Source: Treponema sp.
Lineage (GTDB): Bacteria > Spirochaetota > Spirochaetia > Treponematales > Treponemataceae
NCBI GenBank assembly: GCA_017421145.1
Contig: JAFOTA010000093.1
Location: 1-16,732 of the forward strand
Length of the DNA: 16,732 bases
Reading direction: 5' to 3'
Numbering within the stretch: the first letter of the stretch is position 1; the number at the start of each line of letters is the position of its first letter. Positions 8,586 through 14,853 of this stretch are shown here, in pieces. The translations under genes and the position numbers were made by a program. The notes beneath the pieces are model-generated. The model worked only from the letters and a program-made list of their open reading frames with translations. It did no database searches and was not told the origin of the DNA.

Positions 8586-8641
8586 AAGCATGAGTTACGG
8601 CAGTTTGGATTTGTCCGGCCACCGTGATTCATGCTTTTTTT
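8586..8641 (+). terminator. Long-stem intrinsic terminator after DUF308 gene
   Basis: AAGCATGAGTTACGG (8586-8600) pairs over 15 positions (two G-U) with CCGTGATTCATGCTT (8622-8636), with a 21-base loop and a T-tract to 8641. The other strand has no T-tract after the stem, so it serves the + gene, although it lies between two convergent units. Confidence 0.88.
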
Positions 8642-8656
8642 GTGTCTCCCTGAAAT

Positions 8657-10678
8657 TTATTTTTTTGCGGCAACAGCTTTTTTGATTGCGTCAACGAAAA
8701 GCTGGTTCTGGTCTTCACGAAGCTCCGCTGAAAATTCCGGTCCGCCCTCTGGACTTACGCGGTAGAAATCCATGGCGTTCGTCGTATATGCAGGGCTTGA
8801 AACATTGTTGATCCACCAGTCAAGGACTGCTGAAATACAAAGCGTATACTTTATGAGGTTTGCATTTGTGGCTGCCGTGTGCGCATCATCTTTTTTGGCT
8901 CCGAGCAGAACGTCAAGACGCTTTGAAACGATGTTCGGAATGTCGAATTCGTAGCGGTCCCATGGGTTCAGAACTCCCAGAACAGGTTTTTTGGCTGCTG
9001 AGTTTTCGTCGATGCGGCGGCCAATGACCGTGAAAACCGTCCTTATATAATCCGTGCGGGCATAGAGCGGTTTGTACTTGCTGTCGTTGCGAGGCTTGTT
9101 GAGCGTTGGTGCGGAGAATTTCAGGTTCGGCAGGAAATAAAGCTTTTCGCGCCAAAGTATGTTGTTGATGTTTTCCTTTCCGTAGTTTGTGGTCGGATAG
9201 TCGCTCTGTGAATAGAAAGAGTTCATGAAGTTCCTGATGTAGTCGCCCAGTTTCTTATAGAACAAATCATCGATATATGAACCCCAGTCTGCCATTACGT
9301 CGCTCAGATTGTCGTCCATGAGGCCAAGCTTTTCATCTGCCTTTACATTGAAGTTTACGTTTCTGCATCCGTGGAACAAATCATCGAGGATTTTCACGAG
9401 GACTATAGTTACCTGAAGACCGTTTTCCGGGTTGAGCATGTTGAATCCGTCGTTGAATTTGTAGATCGGCTGGAAATAAGGGAACATGTCCGGGTGGCTG
9501 TCAAGGCGGCTGAATCCTGCATCCGGGAAAAGCTGCTCAAGGAGTTTGAGACCCATGTTTACAAGCTCATCTTTTTTGCCTGGTACATGGCGTTTTTCCT
9601 CTGCCTTTTTGCGTGCTTCCTCTTCTTCGCGCTTGATTTCCTCATCCGATTTCTTTTTCTTTTCCGGTAAAAGAAGGTCGAATTTTGAAAGGCCGACGAA
9701 CTGGAGAATCTGTGCAATCTGCTTTGTGAAGAATTCCGGGAATTCTACATATACCTGGCTGCACATGCGCATCAAAAGCGGATAGAGTCCTTTAAGAATC
9801 TGGCTGTGGACATAAAGCCATTCGGTGATTCCCTCTTTTGCAAGTGACTGAAGGTAATTTTTGTCCAGATCAGGGAACTTGCTCAAATCTGCGAAAATCT
9901 CTTTTATGAGAGCCGGAATCTGCTGTTCACCGATGTAGTAGACCGTGATGATTTCATGATACATTGCCTTTACATAAGGAATCATCATCGGGACGGTCAG
10001 GACTTCGGACATTTCTTCAAGCTCTGCAGCCAACGGACGGATTGTCTTCAGGTTCCACTTACCGACGGTTCGTAGGAATTTGAATTTCAAATCTGATTCG
10101 GTCGCGATGTTTGCCTTGTATGTGTCCGGTGAAAGCTGGATGAAAGTCTTTATCGTAGTGATGAAAATCTGGAGATGCTCAACCTGCTTTTTTACCTTGA
10201 AGCTTCCGTAATCCTTTGAAAGCCTTTCTTTGTTTTTGGATGAAAGATTATAGAAGAAATTGAGGAATCCCCTGTCGCTTTTTATCTGGTATTCTTCGTC
10301 CATCATAAGCTTGTTCATCAGCTTCAGGTCTCTTGAAGTGGTCGGCGGAAGATCGCTGTCCGTTTTTTTCATTATGTCGCTTGCCACCGTGGTTCTTTTT
10401 GGTGAGCTGACACCTGAGGTTGCTGAAAGAGAGCCGCTTCTTGTCGATGTGTCTGCTGATGTGTGTCCGGTTGCCCTTGCAATGACGGTTGCATTACGTT
10501 TTTTGGGCATTTTGGAAGGATCGACAGGCACTGATTTTTCAGGCAGTATTTCGCCTCCGATTTTTTGAGCCATTTCCATTCTTTCGGTATCATCAAGAGG
10601 ACCCAAATTTTTTCTGGTTCTTTCAAATGTGCCGGGTTCAAAAGCCCTTGTTGAGCCTTTCGGTGTTTCATCAGCCAT
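8657..10678 (-). CDS. Conserved-looking 673-residue cytoplasmic protein of unknown function
   Basis: I do not recognise a named domain. The protein has no signal peptide and no membrane helix, so it is probably cytoplasmic. Residues 1-115 are polar, rich in Ser/Thr/Lys/Pro and likely disordered. From about 115 it is a mostly helical, folded protein with many aromatic residues. A highly charged stretch at 338-370 (KKKKSDEEIKREEEEARKKA) looks like a coiled or flexible linker separating two folded halves, 120-335 and 371-665. Aromatic patches such as FLNFFYNL (138-145) and LDWWINN (619-625) suggest buried cores. The start ATG (10676-10678) has AGGAG on the coding strand (10686-10690) at seven bases. 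It lies 26 bases downstream of the DUF2804 gene and is probably co-transcribed with it. I believe it is a spirochaete-restricted protein, but this is an impression without a search. Confidence 0.7.
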   Translation of the reverse strand: MADETPKGSTRAFEPGTFERTRKNLGPLDDTERMEMAQKIGGEILPEKSVPVDPSKMPKKRNATVIARATGHTSADTSTRSGSLSATSGVSSPKRTTVASDIMKKTDSDLPPTTSRDLKLMNKLMMDEEYQIKSDRGFLNFFYNLSSKNKERLSKDYGSFKVKKQVEHLQIFITTIKTFIQLSPDTYKANIATESDLKFKFLRTVGKWNLKTIRPLAAELEEMSEVLTVPMMIPYVKAMYHEIITVYYIGEQQIPALIKEIFADLSKFPDLDKNYLQSLAKEGITEWLYVHSQILKGLYPLLMRMCSQVYVEFPEFFTKQIAQILQFVGLSKFDLLLPEKKKKSDEEIKREEEEARKKAEEKRHVPGKKDELVNMGLKLLEQLFPDAGFSRLDSHPDMFPYFQPIYKFNDGFNMLNPENGLQVTIVLVKILDDLFHGCRNVNFNVKADEKLGLMDDNLSDVMADWGSYIDDLFYKKLGDYIRNFMNSFYSQSDYPTTNYGKENINNILWREKLYFLPNLKFSAPTLNKPRNDSKYKPLYARTDYIRTVFTVIGRRIDENSAAKKPVLGVLNPWDRYEFDIPNIVSKRLDVLLGAKKDDAHTAATNANLIKYTLCISAVLDWWINNVSSPAYTTNAMDFYRVSPEGGPEFSAELREDQNQLFVDAIKKAVAAKK

Positions 10679-10704
10679 ATTAAATCTCCTATCTAACAGT
10701 CCAT

Positions 10705-11775
10705 TTAAAGACGTATCATGTTCGTTTTAGTAAGTCCTGGAACAGCACTTATATTGATTTTTTCACCTTCGCCGGTCATCAAAGTTCCGCTGAACGTTCC
10801 GTAGATCGTGTGATAATCCATGCTGAATACAATTGTGTTTACAAAACTCCGGTTGTCCGATATCGGCGTGAAAGTCAGGTCTATCATATTTTCGGTATCC
10901 TGAATGTTCCAAGTCTTCATTATACCATAGGTATGCGTAATAACAACAGGCGGAAGCAATGTTTTTTTTCCGTCGTAGAACAAAGCGTTTCCATTATATC
11001 TGTCCGGATCCACTGCATCCTGGGAGCCTGCTTCAATCCTGAATGAAATCCGCTTTTCACCTATAAATCCGATTCCCGTAAGGAATTCAGTTGAATTGAG
11101 GAATTTCATGTACGTGCGGTTTATGTCCAAAAATGAAAGTCCGTCGGCATCGTCCATGAGCTTTTTCGTGCGGTCTGCTTCTATCAGATTGATTGCCCCA
11201 TGAACCGGAAGAAGCGTGTAATATCTTGCTGATCCGCGCCTTAATGTCGGTGCAGGAAGAACCAATGTAAGCTCTTCGTCCGTCTGCTCAGGAAGGACAG
11301 CTTTTAATGCAGCTTCAACCGAAGGCATGACAGAATATCCTTTTAGATTGAAGATTGCGGAAAGCTTTGTCATGGTTCTGTCCCAGCTGATTCTTATGTA
11401 CCGTGACTTTTTATAGCTTGACGTAGATGCTTTTATAAGGCTGTGCGGAACGAGCCTCTTTCTTGGTCCCATGACGGATCTGTATGAAAAGCGCTGCTTT
11501 GTGGTCGTGTTCCAGAAAACTGCCTGAACCAAGCCGAAAACCTTTGCGTCAAAAAAATCGATAGAACCTATGTATTCACCGAGCGAAAAAATAAACGTAA
11601 GCCGGCTGTTTATGCGGAGGTTGGTTAAAAATTTCGGAATGGGCAGATCCAGATAAACCCTTGAAACACCGCGGATGTCGAGCCGTTCGGGATGACCGTC
11701 ATAGCCACCGAAAACGCACTTTCCGTTTTTGACGAGTTTTTCTGGACATTTTTCTGCGTTTCTAACGTACAACAT
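10705..11775 (-). CDS. DUF2804 family protein
   Basis: A 356-residue protein matching DUF2804 by pattern. The C-terminal block 295-345 contains ENMIDLTFTPISDNRS, then YGTFSGTLMTGEGEKINI, which is the family's characteristic end. The mid-region contains a basic stretch (VMGPRKRLVPHSLI, 101-114) and an ISWDRT segment (129-134). The predicted fold is nearly all beta, in keeping with the lipocalin-like proposal for this family, whose substrate is unknown. There is no signal peptide. Two cysteines near the N-terminus (Cys10, Cys20) sit in a short C-x9-C arrangement, where many DUF2804 proteins have a small Cys-containing N-terminal segment. Coding-strand GGTGAG lies six bases before ATG (11775). 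It is the first gene of a two-gene operon driven by an extended -10 promoter. Confidence 0.75.
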   Translation of the reverse strand: MLYVRNAEKCPEKLVKNGKCVFGGYDGHPERLDIRGVSRVYLDLPIPKFLTNLRINSRLTFIFSLGEYIGSIDFFDAKVFGLVQAVFWNTTTKQRFSYRSVMGPRKRLVPHSLIKASTSSYKKSRYIRISWDRTMTKLSAIFNLKGYSVMPSVEAALKAVLPEQTDEELTLVLPAPTLRRGSARYYTLLPVHGAINLIEADRTKKLMDDADGLSFLDINRTYMKFLNSTEFLTGIGFIGEKRISFRIEAGSQDAVDPDRYNGNALFYDGKKTLLPPVVITHTYGIMKTWNIQDTENMIDLTFTPISDNRSFVNTIVFSMDYHTIYGTFSGTLMTGEGEKINISAVPGLTKTNMIRL

Positions 11776-11811
11776 TTTTTACTCACCGCTCTGTTTCGGA
11801 GAATCTTTTCT

Positions 11812-11840
11812 ATTATAACAGTAGTTTTGATTTTTTGGAA
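11812..11840 (-). promoter_or_regulatory. Extended -10 promoter of the DUF2804 operon
   Basis: On the minus strand TGTTATAAT (ending at 11812) is an extended -10 element. A partial -35, TTCCAA (11835-11840), sits at 17-base spacing. The predicted start near 11805 gives a 30-base leader to ATG 11775. It diverges from the purD promoter. Confidence 0.65.
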
Positions 11841-11856
11841 GCCGTCAATTTTTCTC

Positions 11857-11885
11857 TTGAAAAAACTGATTTTTAAATCCATAAT
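11857..11885 (+). promoter_or_regulatory. purD promoter, positioned for leaderless transcription
   Basis: TTGAAA (11857-11862), a 17-base spacer and CATAAT (11880-11885) form a good sigma-70 promoter. The first transcribed base should fall at about 11891-11893, which coincides with the purD ATG at 11892. Confidence 0.65.
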
Positions 11886-11891
11886 GTGCTT

Positions 11892-13253
11892 ATGAAAGTC
11901 ATTGTTGTTGGTAGCGGCGGAAGAGAACACGCCATTGCATGGAAACTTGCCCAGAGTGCGGCTGTTTCAGAAGTTATTTGTGTGCCGGGAAACGGTGGTA
12001 CCGCTCAGGAAGCCAAGTGCCGGAACGTTAACCCAAGCGATTGCGGTTATCTTGAAGGATTCCGCGGAAACGATGTCTATGTGCAGATTGCCCGCCATGA
12101 AGGATGTACGCTTGCTGTGATCGGGCCGGAAAATCCACTTGCGGACGGACTTGCAGATTCATTCTGGGCTGCCGATATTTTGACGGTCGGTCCTAAAAAA
12201 GCCGGTGCACAGCTTGAGGCCAGTAAAGATTTGGCAAAAGCTTTCATGAAAAAATATGGTGTCGCATGTGCAAAAAGCGAAACTTTTACGGATAAGGACC
12301 AGGCGCTTGCATATATCGAAAAAGAAGGTGCCCCTATCGTAATAAAAGCAGACGGACTTGCAGCAGGAAAAGGCGTAGTAGTTGCAAAGACTCTTGAAGA
12401 AGCCCGTGAAGCCGTCGTTTCAATGATGGAAGGCAATTCGCTCGGTTCAGCAGGTTCAAAGCTTGTCATTGAAGAATATCTCCGAGGAACTGAAATTTCC
12501 GTTCTGGCGGCAGTTTCTTCCACCCCGGATTTTGCAAAGGACGGAAAAGCATGCATAGTTCCGTTTGTGTCTGCACGTGATCACAAGCGTCTTCTTGACG
12601 GTGCAAAGGGGCCGAATACAGGCGGAATGGGTGCAATCTCTCCTGTCGATGATTTTACTGATGATCTCAAAGAAAAATTCAACAGAGACATCCTTGAGCC
12701 GACCCTCAAAGGCATAATTTCTGAAGGATATGATTACCGCGGATTTATTTTCTTCGGAATCATGCTTACGGAATCCGGACCTAAGTGCCTTGAATACAAC
12801 GTGCGTCTCGGCGATCCTGAAACACAGGCGGTACTTCCGCTCATGGATTTTGATTTTGAGCACATGTGCGAGGCAATCGTCGACGGAGAGCTGAAATCTT
12901 TCAAGATGAATTGGCGGCCAGGATACGTTGTTTCTCCCGTTGCAGTCAGCGGCGGATATCCACAGGGATATAAAAAGGGACTTCCTATTTTTTGCAGCGA
13001 AAATTCACTCATATCAACAGGATCAAAGGTGTTCATTGCCGGAGCCATTTTGGACAGGCGCGACACACAGAATAAAAATCCGGACAGCACAAGGCTCGTT
13101 ACAAGCGGAGGCCGCGTTCTTGCATGTTCAGGCTACGGCGCAACTTTTGATGAAGCGTGGAACAAAGCATACAAGGCAATCGCCACGATTAAATTCGACG
13201 ATATGTTCTACCGCAAGGACATAGGTCTTCCAGGTGCAGCCGAATCTGATTGA
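11892..13253 (+). CDS. purD: Phosphoribosylamine-glycine ligase (GAR synthetase)
   Basis: PurD joins glycine to 5-phosphoribosylamine using ATP, the second step of de novo purine synthesis, in the cytoplasm. The 453-residue protein carries the N-terminal nucleotide-fold signature (VVGSGGREHAIAWKL, 5-19), VIGPENPLADGLAD (76-89), the ATP-grasp lid (IVIKADGLAAGKGV, 149-162), GPNTGGMGAISP (240-251), and the metal/ATP site NVRLGDPETQ (303-312), followed by the C-terminal TSGGRVLACSGYG (404-416). It is about 25 residues longer than typical bacterial PurD (about 430), mainly through small insertions near 207-221 and 388-400. I chose ATG 11892 because the family begins at this M-K-V-I-V-V-G. A GTG six bases upstream is possible but would precede the expected transcript start. 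No other pur genes are adjacent. It ends in its own terminator. Confidence 0.96.
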   Translation: MKVIVVGSGGREHAIAWKLAQSAAVSEVICVPGNGGTAQEAKCRNVNPSDCGYLEGFRGNDVYVQIARHEGCTLAVIGPENPLADGLADSFWAADILTVGPKKAGAQLEASKDLAKAFMKKYGVACAKSETFTDKDQALAYIEKEGAPIVIKADGLAAGKGVVVAKTLEEAREAVVSMMEGNSLGSAGSKLVIEEYLRGTEISVLAAVSSTPDFAKDGKACIVPFVSARDHKRLLDGAKGPNTGGMGAISPVDDFTDDLKEKFNRDILEPTLKGIISEGYDYRGFIFFGIMLTESGPKCLEYNVRLGDPETQAVLPLMDFDFEHMCEAIVDGELKSFKMNWRPGYVVSPVAVSGGYPQGYKKGLPIFCSENSLISTGSKVFIAGAILDRRDTQNKNPDSTRLVTSGGRVLACSGYGATFDEAWNKAYKAIATIKFDDMFYRKDIGLPGAAESD

Positions 13254-13288
13254 GTTTTTAGAGATGGCCTATATTGATTGATAAATGA

Positions 13289-13326
13289 AAGCCCCGGTGT
13301 TTTTTATGCCGGGGTTTGTTTTTTTC
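13289..13326 (+). terminator. Intrinsic terminator after purD
   Basis: AAGCCCCGG (13289-13297) pairs with CCGGGGTTT (13309-13317), one G-U, with a T-rich loop and a following GTTTTTTT tract. This is a strong GC-rich stem. Confidence 0.92.
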
Positions 13327-13386
13327 CATAAATTATGAGCAGAAAAAGCATATAAGCAATCTGTCTTTTATAAAAAATGCGTCAAA

Positions 13387-13409
13387 TTTACCCAGCCCGG
13401 TGGGTTAAA
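13387..13409. promoter_or_regulatory. Inverted repeat upstream of hsp20 (candidate activator site)
   Basis: ACCCA (13390-13394) and TGGGT (13401-13405) flank a six-base GC-rich centre, with TTT/AAA extending the symmetry. It is centred about 150 bases before the predicted hsp20 transcript start, a distance compatible with an enhancer-binding-protein site. Confidence 0.35.
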
Positions 13410-13448
13410 ATGCCACGTTTGTTCCAAAATTTTGCCTTATCGATTGAA

Positions 13449-13471
13449 ATTTCAGTGCTTAAGCATGAAAT
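13449..13471. promoter_or_regulatory. Near-perfect 22-base dyad upstream of hsp20 (candidate enhancer site)
   Basis: ATTTCA (13449-13454) and TGAAAT (13466-13471) flank the perfect palindrome TGCTTAAGCA (13456-13465), with only one extra G (13455) breaking full symmetry. It is centred near -88 relative to the predicted sigma-54 transcript start, the usual place for an upstream activating sequence. Confidence 0.5.
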
Positions 13472-13521
13472 CTATTGGTAAATGCAACGCATGAGCGGGG
13501 CCCAGTTGACGGCAAAAAACT

Positions 13522-13537
13522 TGGCACGCTTTTTGCT
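13522..13537 (+). promoter_or_regulatory. Sigma-54 (RpoN) promoter of hsp20
   Basis: TGGCAC (13522-13527), a five-base spacer and TTGCT (13533-13537) match the -24/-12 consensus exactly. The GG and GC dinucleotides are separated by exactly ten bases. The transcript should start near 13548, leaving a leader of about 45 bases that contains GGAGG before the gene. Confidence 0.85.
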
Positions 13538-13592
13538 AAATATCTTTGTGAAAGGAAATAATCCTTAAAAAACAATCTTGGAGGTATTTATT

Positions 13593-14009
13593 ATGAACGA
13601 ACTTTCACTTTTTGACACACTTTTCAATGACGGTTGCGCAGGATTCCCTGTATTCAAGACTTCAGCAAATTATGTCCCGAAAGTGGACGTAAAGGAAAAC
13701 AAAAATGCCTATGTCCTTGATATGGACTTGCCTGGATTTTCAGAAAATGACGTTCAGATCGATTTGAAGGAGAACGTGCTTACTATATCATCCGTTGAAG
13801 AAAAGGAAAACGGAAATAAAAAGCCGGAAGATGAATTTGTATGGCTCATCCACGAAAGACGCAGCTCTGATTTTGAACGCCGCTTTTCACTCCCGCAGGA
13901 TATTGATGCCGATGGAATTACCGCTTCATTCAAAAACGGTGTGCTGACGGTTTCAATCCCGCGCAAAGCTGAGGCAGCCGCAAAAAAGATCAACATCTCC
14001 GTGGCATAA
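13593..14009 (+). CDS. Hsp20 / alpha-crystallin family small heat-shock protein
   Basis: A 138-residue ATP-independent holdase chaperone of the cytoplasm that binds unfolding proteins. The alpha-crystallin domain spans about 30-125: PKVDVKENKNAYVLDMDLPG (29-48), the central FERRFSLPQDID (94-105), and the hallmark ASFKNGVLTVSIPR (111-124). A C-terminal I-x-I motif (Ile133-Asn-Ile135), used for oligomer assembly, is present. The N-terminal arm is short (about 28 residues). The start ATG has GGAGG (13580-13584) eight bases ahead; an upstream in-frame TTG at 13578 would overlap that site. The gene is preceded by a sigma-54 promoter and dyads, which is not the usual control for this family (sigma-32, CIRCE or HAIR types). 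No terminator is seen before the tRNA gene, so read-through into it is possible. Confidence 0.95.
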   Translation: MNELSLFDTLFNDGCAGFPVFKTSANYVPKVDVKENKNAYVLDMDLPGFSENDVQIDLKENVLTISSVEEKENGNKKPEDEFVWLIHERRSSDFERRFSLPQDIDADGITASFKNGVLTVSIPRKAEAAAKKINISVA

Positions 14010-14047
14010 AAATGCAAATCCGAATGCTTCCCTAAGCCTGTAATTTG

Positions 14048-14056
14048 TGATATTAT
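14048..14056 (+). promoter_or_regulatory. Extended -10 promoter of tRNA-Pro
   Basis: TGATATTAT (14048-14056) fits an extended -10. The -35 region is unconvincing (TTCCCT near 14028). The predicted start near 14063 would leave a six-base 5' leader on the tRNA precursor. Confidence 0.5.
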
Positions 14057-14068
14057 AAGCGCATGTTA

Positions 14069-14145
14069 CGGGCTATAGCGCAGCTGGTTAGCGTGCTTGT
14101 CTGGGGGGCAAGAGGTCACCGATTCGAATTCGGTTAGCCCGACCA
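14069..14145 (+). tRNA. tRNA-Pro (anticodon GGG)
   Basis: The full cloverleaf can be folded. Acceptor CGGGCTA/TAGCCCG has seven pairs, with the C1-G72 pair typical of proline tRNAs. D-stem GCGC/GCGT; anticodon stem CTTGT/GCAAG with loop CTGGGGG, giving anticodon GGG at 14103-14105. T-stem ACCGA/TCGGT with loop TTCGAAT, then discriminator A and an encoded CCA (14143-14145). It decodes CCC and CCU. Confidence 0.96.
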
Positions 14146-14149
14146 ATCC

Positions 14150-14193
14150 AAGGAATCTTTGAAGACGTAAGTTTTTGAAGGTTCCTTTTTTTT
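14150..14193 (+). terminator. Intrinsic terminator after tRNA-Pro
   Basis: AAGGAATCTTT (14150-14160) pairs with GAAGGTTCCTT (14177-14187) over 11 positions with two G-U pairs. The T-tract runs to 14193. Confidence 0.85.
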
Positions 14194-14210
14194 ATACATT
14201 CACTTATAAT
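14182..14210 (+). promoter_or_regulatory. Promoter of DUF456 gene, positioned for leaderless transcription
   Basis: A perfect TATAAT (14205-14210) lies seven bases before ATG 14218, so transcription should begin at or within a base or two of the start codon. The -35 at 17-base spacing (TTCCTT, 14182-14187) is weak and overlaps the tRNA terminator stem. Confidence 0.55.
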
Positions 14211-14217
14211 AATCAGC

Positions 14218-14715
14218 ATGGTTTATGTAAAAGATATAGCTTTTATTGTCGTAGGCGTAATCATGATTATCGTCGGGATTATCGGCTGCATTGTTCCCGG
14301 TATGCCAGGCACTCCTTTGTGCTGGGGCGCTCTCATGCTCGGATATTTTGTCAGATGGACGAACGTTGCAATTCCCGCGTTGATAATATTCGGCGTGCTG
14401 ACCGTCATTGTGGAAGTGCTGAACAATTTTGTCCCCGGCTTTTTCACGAAAAAATCTGGAGGGTCGAAAGCCGGCTCCAGAGGTGCGATGGTAGGAGTAA
14501 TGCTCGGAGTGTTCACAGGAAACATAATAGGCATTCTCCTGGGACCGTTTTTGGGTGCATTGGTAGGCGAGCTGATCCACGACCGCAAGAATTTCAAGAC
14601 TGCATTGAAATCTGCATGGTTTTCGTTTCTGGGCTTTTTGACCGGAAGCGGCCTAAGACTGATGGTCTCGCTTGCAATAGTCATCTATTATATAAGCAGC
14701 TTTTTTCACAAGTAA
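14218..14715 (+). CDS. DUF456 family membrane protein
   Basis: A 165-residue small hydrophobic inner-membrane protein with about four or five helices (roughly 7-27, 50-70, 90-108, 110-120 and 135-160). It shows the DUF456 pattern: an early G-x-x-G-x-x-x-P-G-M-P-G-T-P-L-C-W-G (20-37), a Gly-rich mid-segment (GAMVGVMLGVFTGN, 89-102), LGPFLGALVGEL (108-119), and a final helix. The family occurs widely in bacteria and archaea, and its role is unknown. No ribosome binding site precedes ATG 14218, and the -10 box is adjacent, so it is probably translated from a leaderless mRNA. It lies between the tRNA terminator and the repeat array preceding the AAA+ gene. A shadow reading in another frame starting at 14175 is not a gene. 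Confidence 0.78.
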   Translation: MVYVKDIAFIVVGVIMIIVGIIGCIVPGMPGTPLCWGALMLGYFVRWTNVAIPALIIFGVLTVIVEVLNNFVPGFFTKKSGGSKAGSRGAMVGVMLGVFTGNIIGILLGPFLGALVGELIHDRKNFKTALKSAWFSFLGFLTGSGLRLMVSLAIVIYYISSFFHK

Positions 14716-14716
14716 T

Positions 14717-14745
14717 TTGAAAAATTGCCCCGATTTCATTACAAA
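14717..14745 (+). promoter_or_regulatory. Candidate promoter of AAA+/DUF4143 gene
   Basis: TTGAAA (14717-14722) lies 17 bases before TACAAA (14740-14745). The -10 is inside the first palindromic repeat, so a protein bound to the repeats would block it. Confidence 0.35.
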
Positions 14746-14844
14746 ATCCGTATGAAATTGCCATGATTTTGTTACAAAATCTGTCATAAAATCCCTTGAT
14801 TTCATTACAAAATCTGTATAAAATTGCCATGATTTTGTTACAAA
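14732..14844. repeat. Four tandem 33-bp palindromic repeats (operator-like array)
   Basis: Cores start at 14732, 14765, 14798 and 14831, exactly 33 bases apart. Copies 1 and 3 read GATTTCATTACAAAATC. Copy 2 reads GATTTTGTTACAAAATC, a perfect palindrome with 8-base arms around one T. Copy 4 begins identically to copy 2 but its last bases become the ribosome site (AAAGGTGG) of the next gene. The alternation implies a 66-bp unit duplicated from a duplicated 33-bp unit. Confidence 0.85.
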
Positions 14845-14853
14845 GGTGGTTTT

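Noticed and set aside
13506..13542. Sigma-70 promoter using TTGACG at 13506 for hsp20
   Set aside because: The nearest -10-like TAAATA is 25 bases away. The sigma-54 match at the same place is exact.
14069..14145. tRNA-Pro as an integration site for a mobile element
   Set aside because: No integrase and no repeat of the tRNA 3' end were seen in the window.
14175..14720. Long + frame overlapping the DUF456 gene in another phase
   Set aside because: It is rich in Arg, His and Cys with no plausible fold, while the DUF456 frame is a coherent membrane protein. It is a frame shadow.
14732..14844. CRISPR array
   Set aside because: Only four units at 33-bp period in which the whole period is repeated, so there are no unique spacers and no cas genes nearby.
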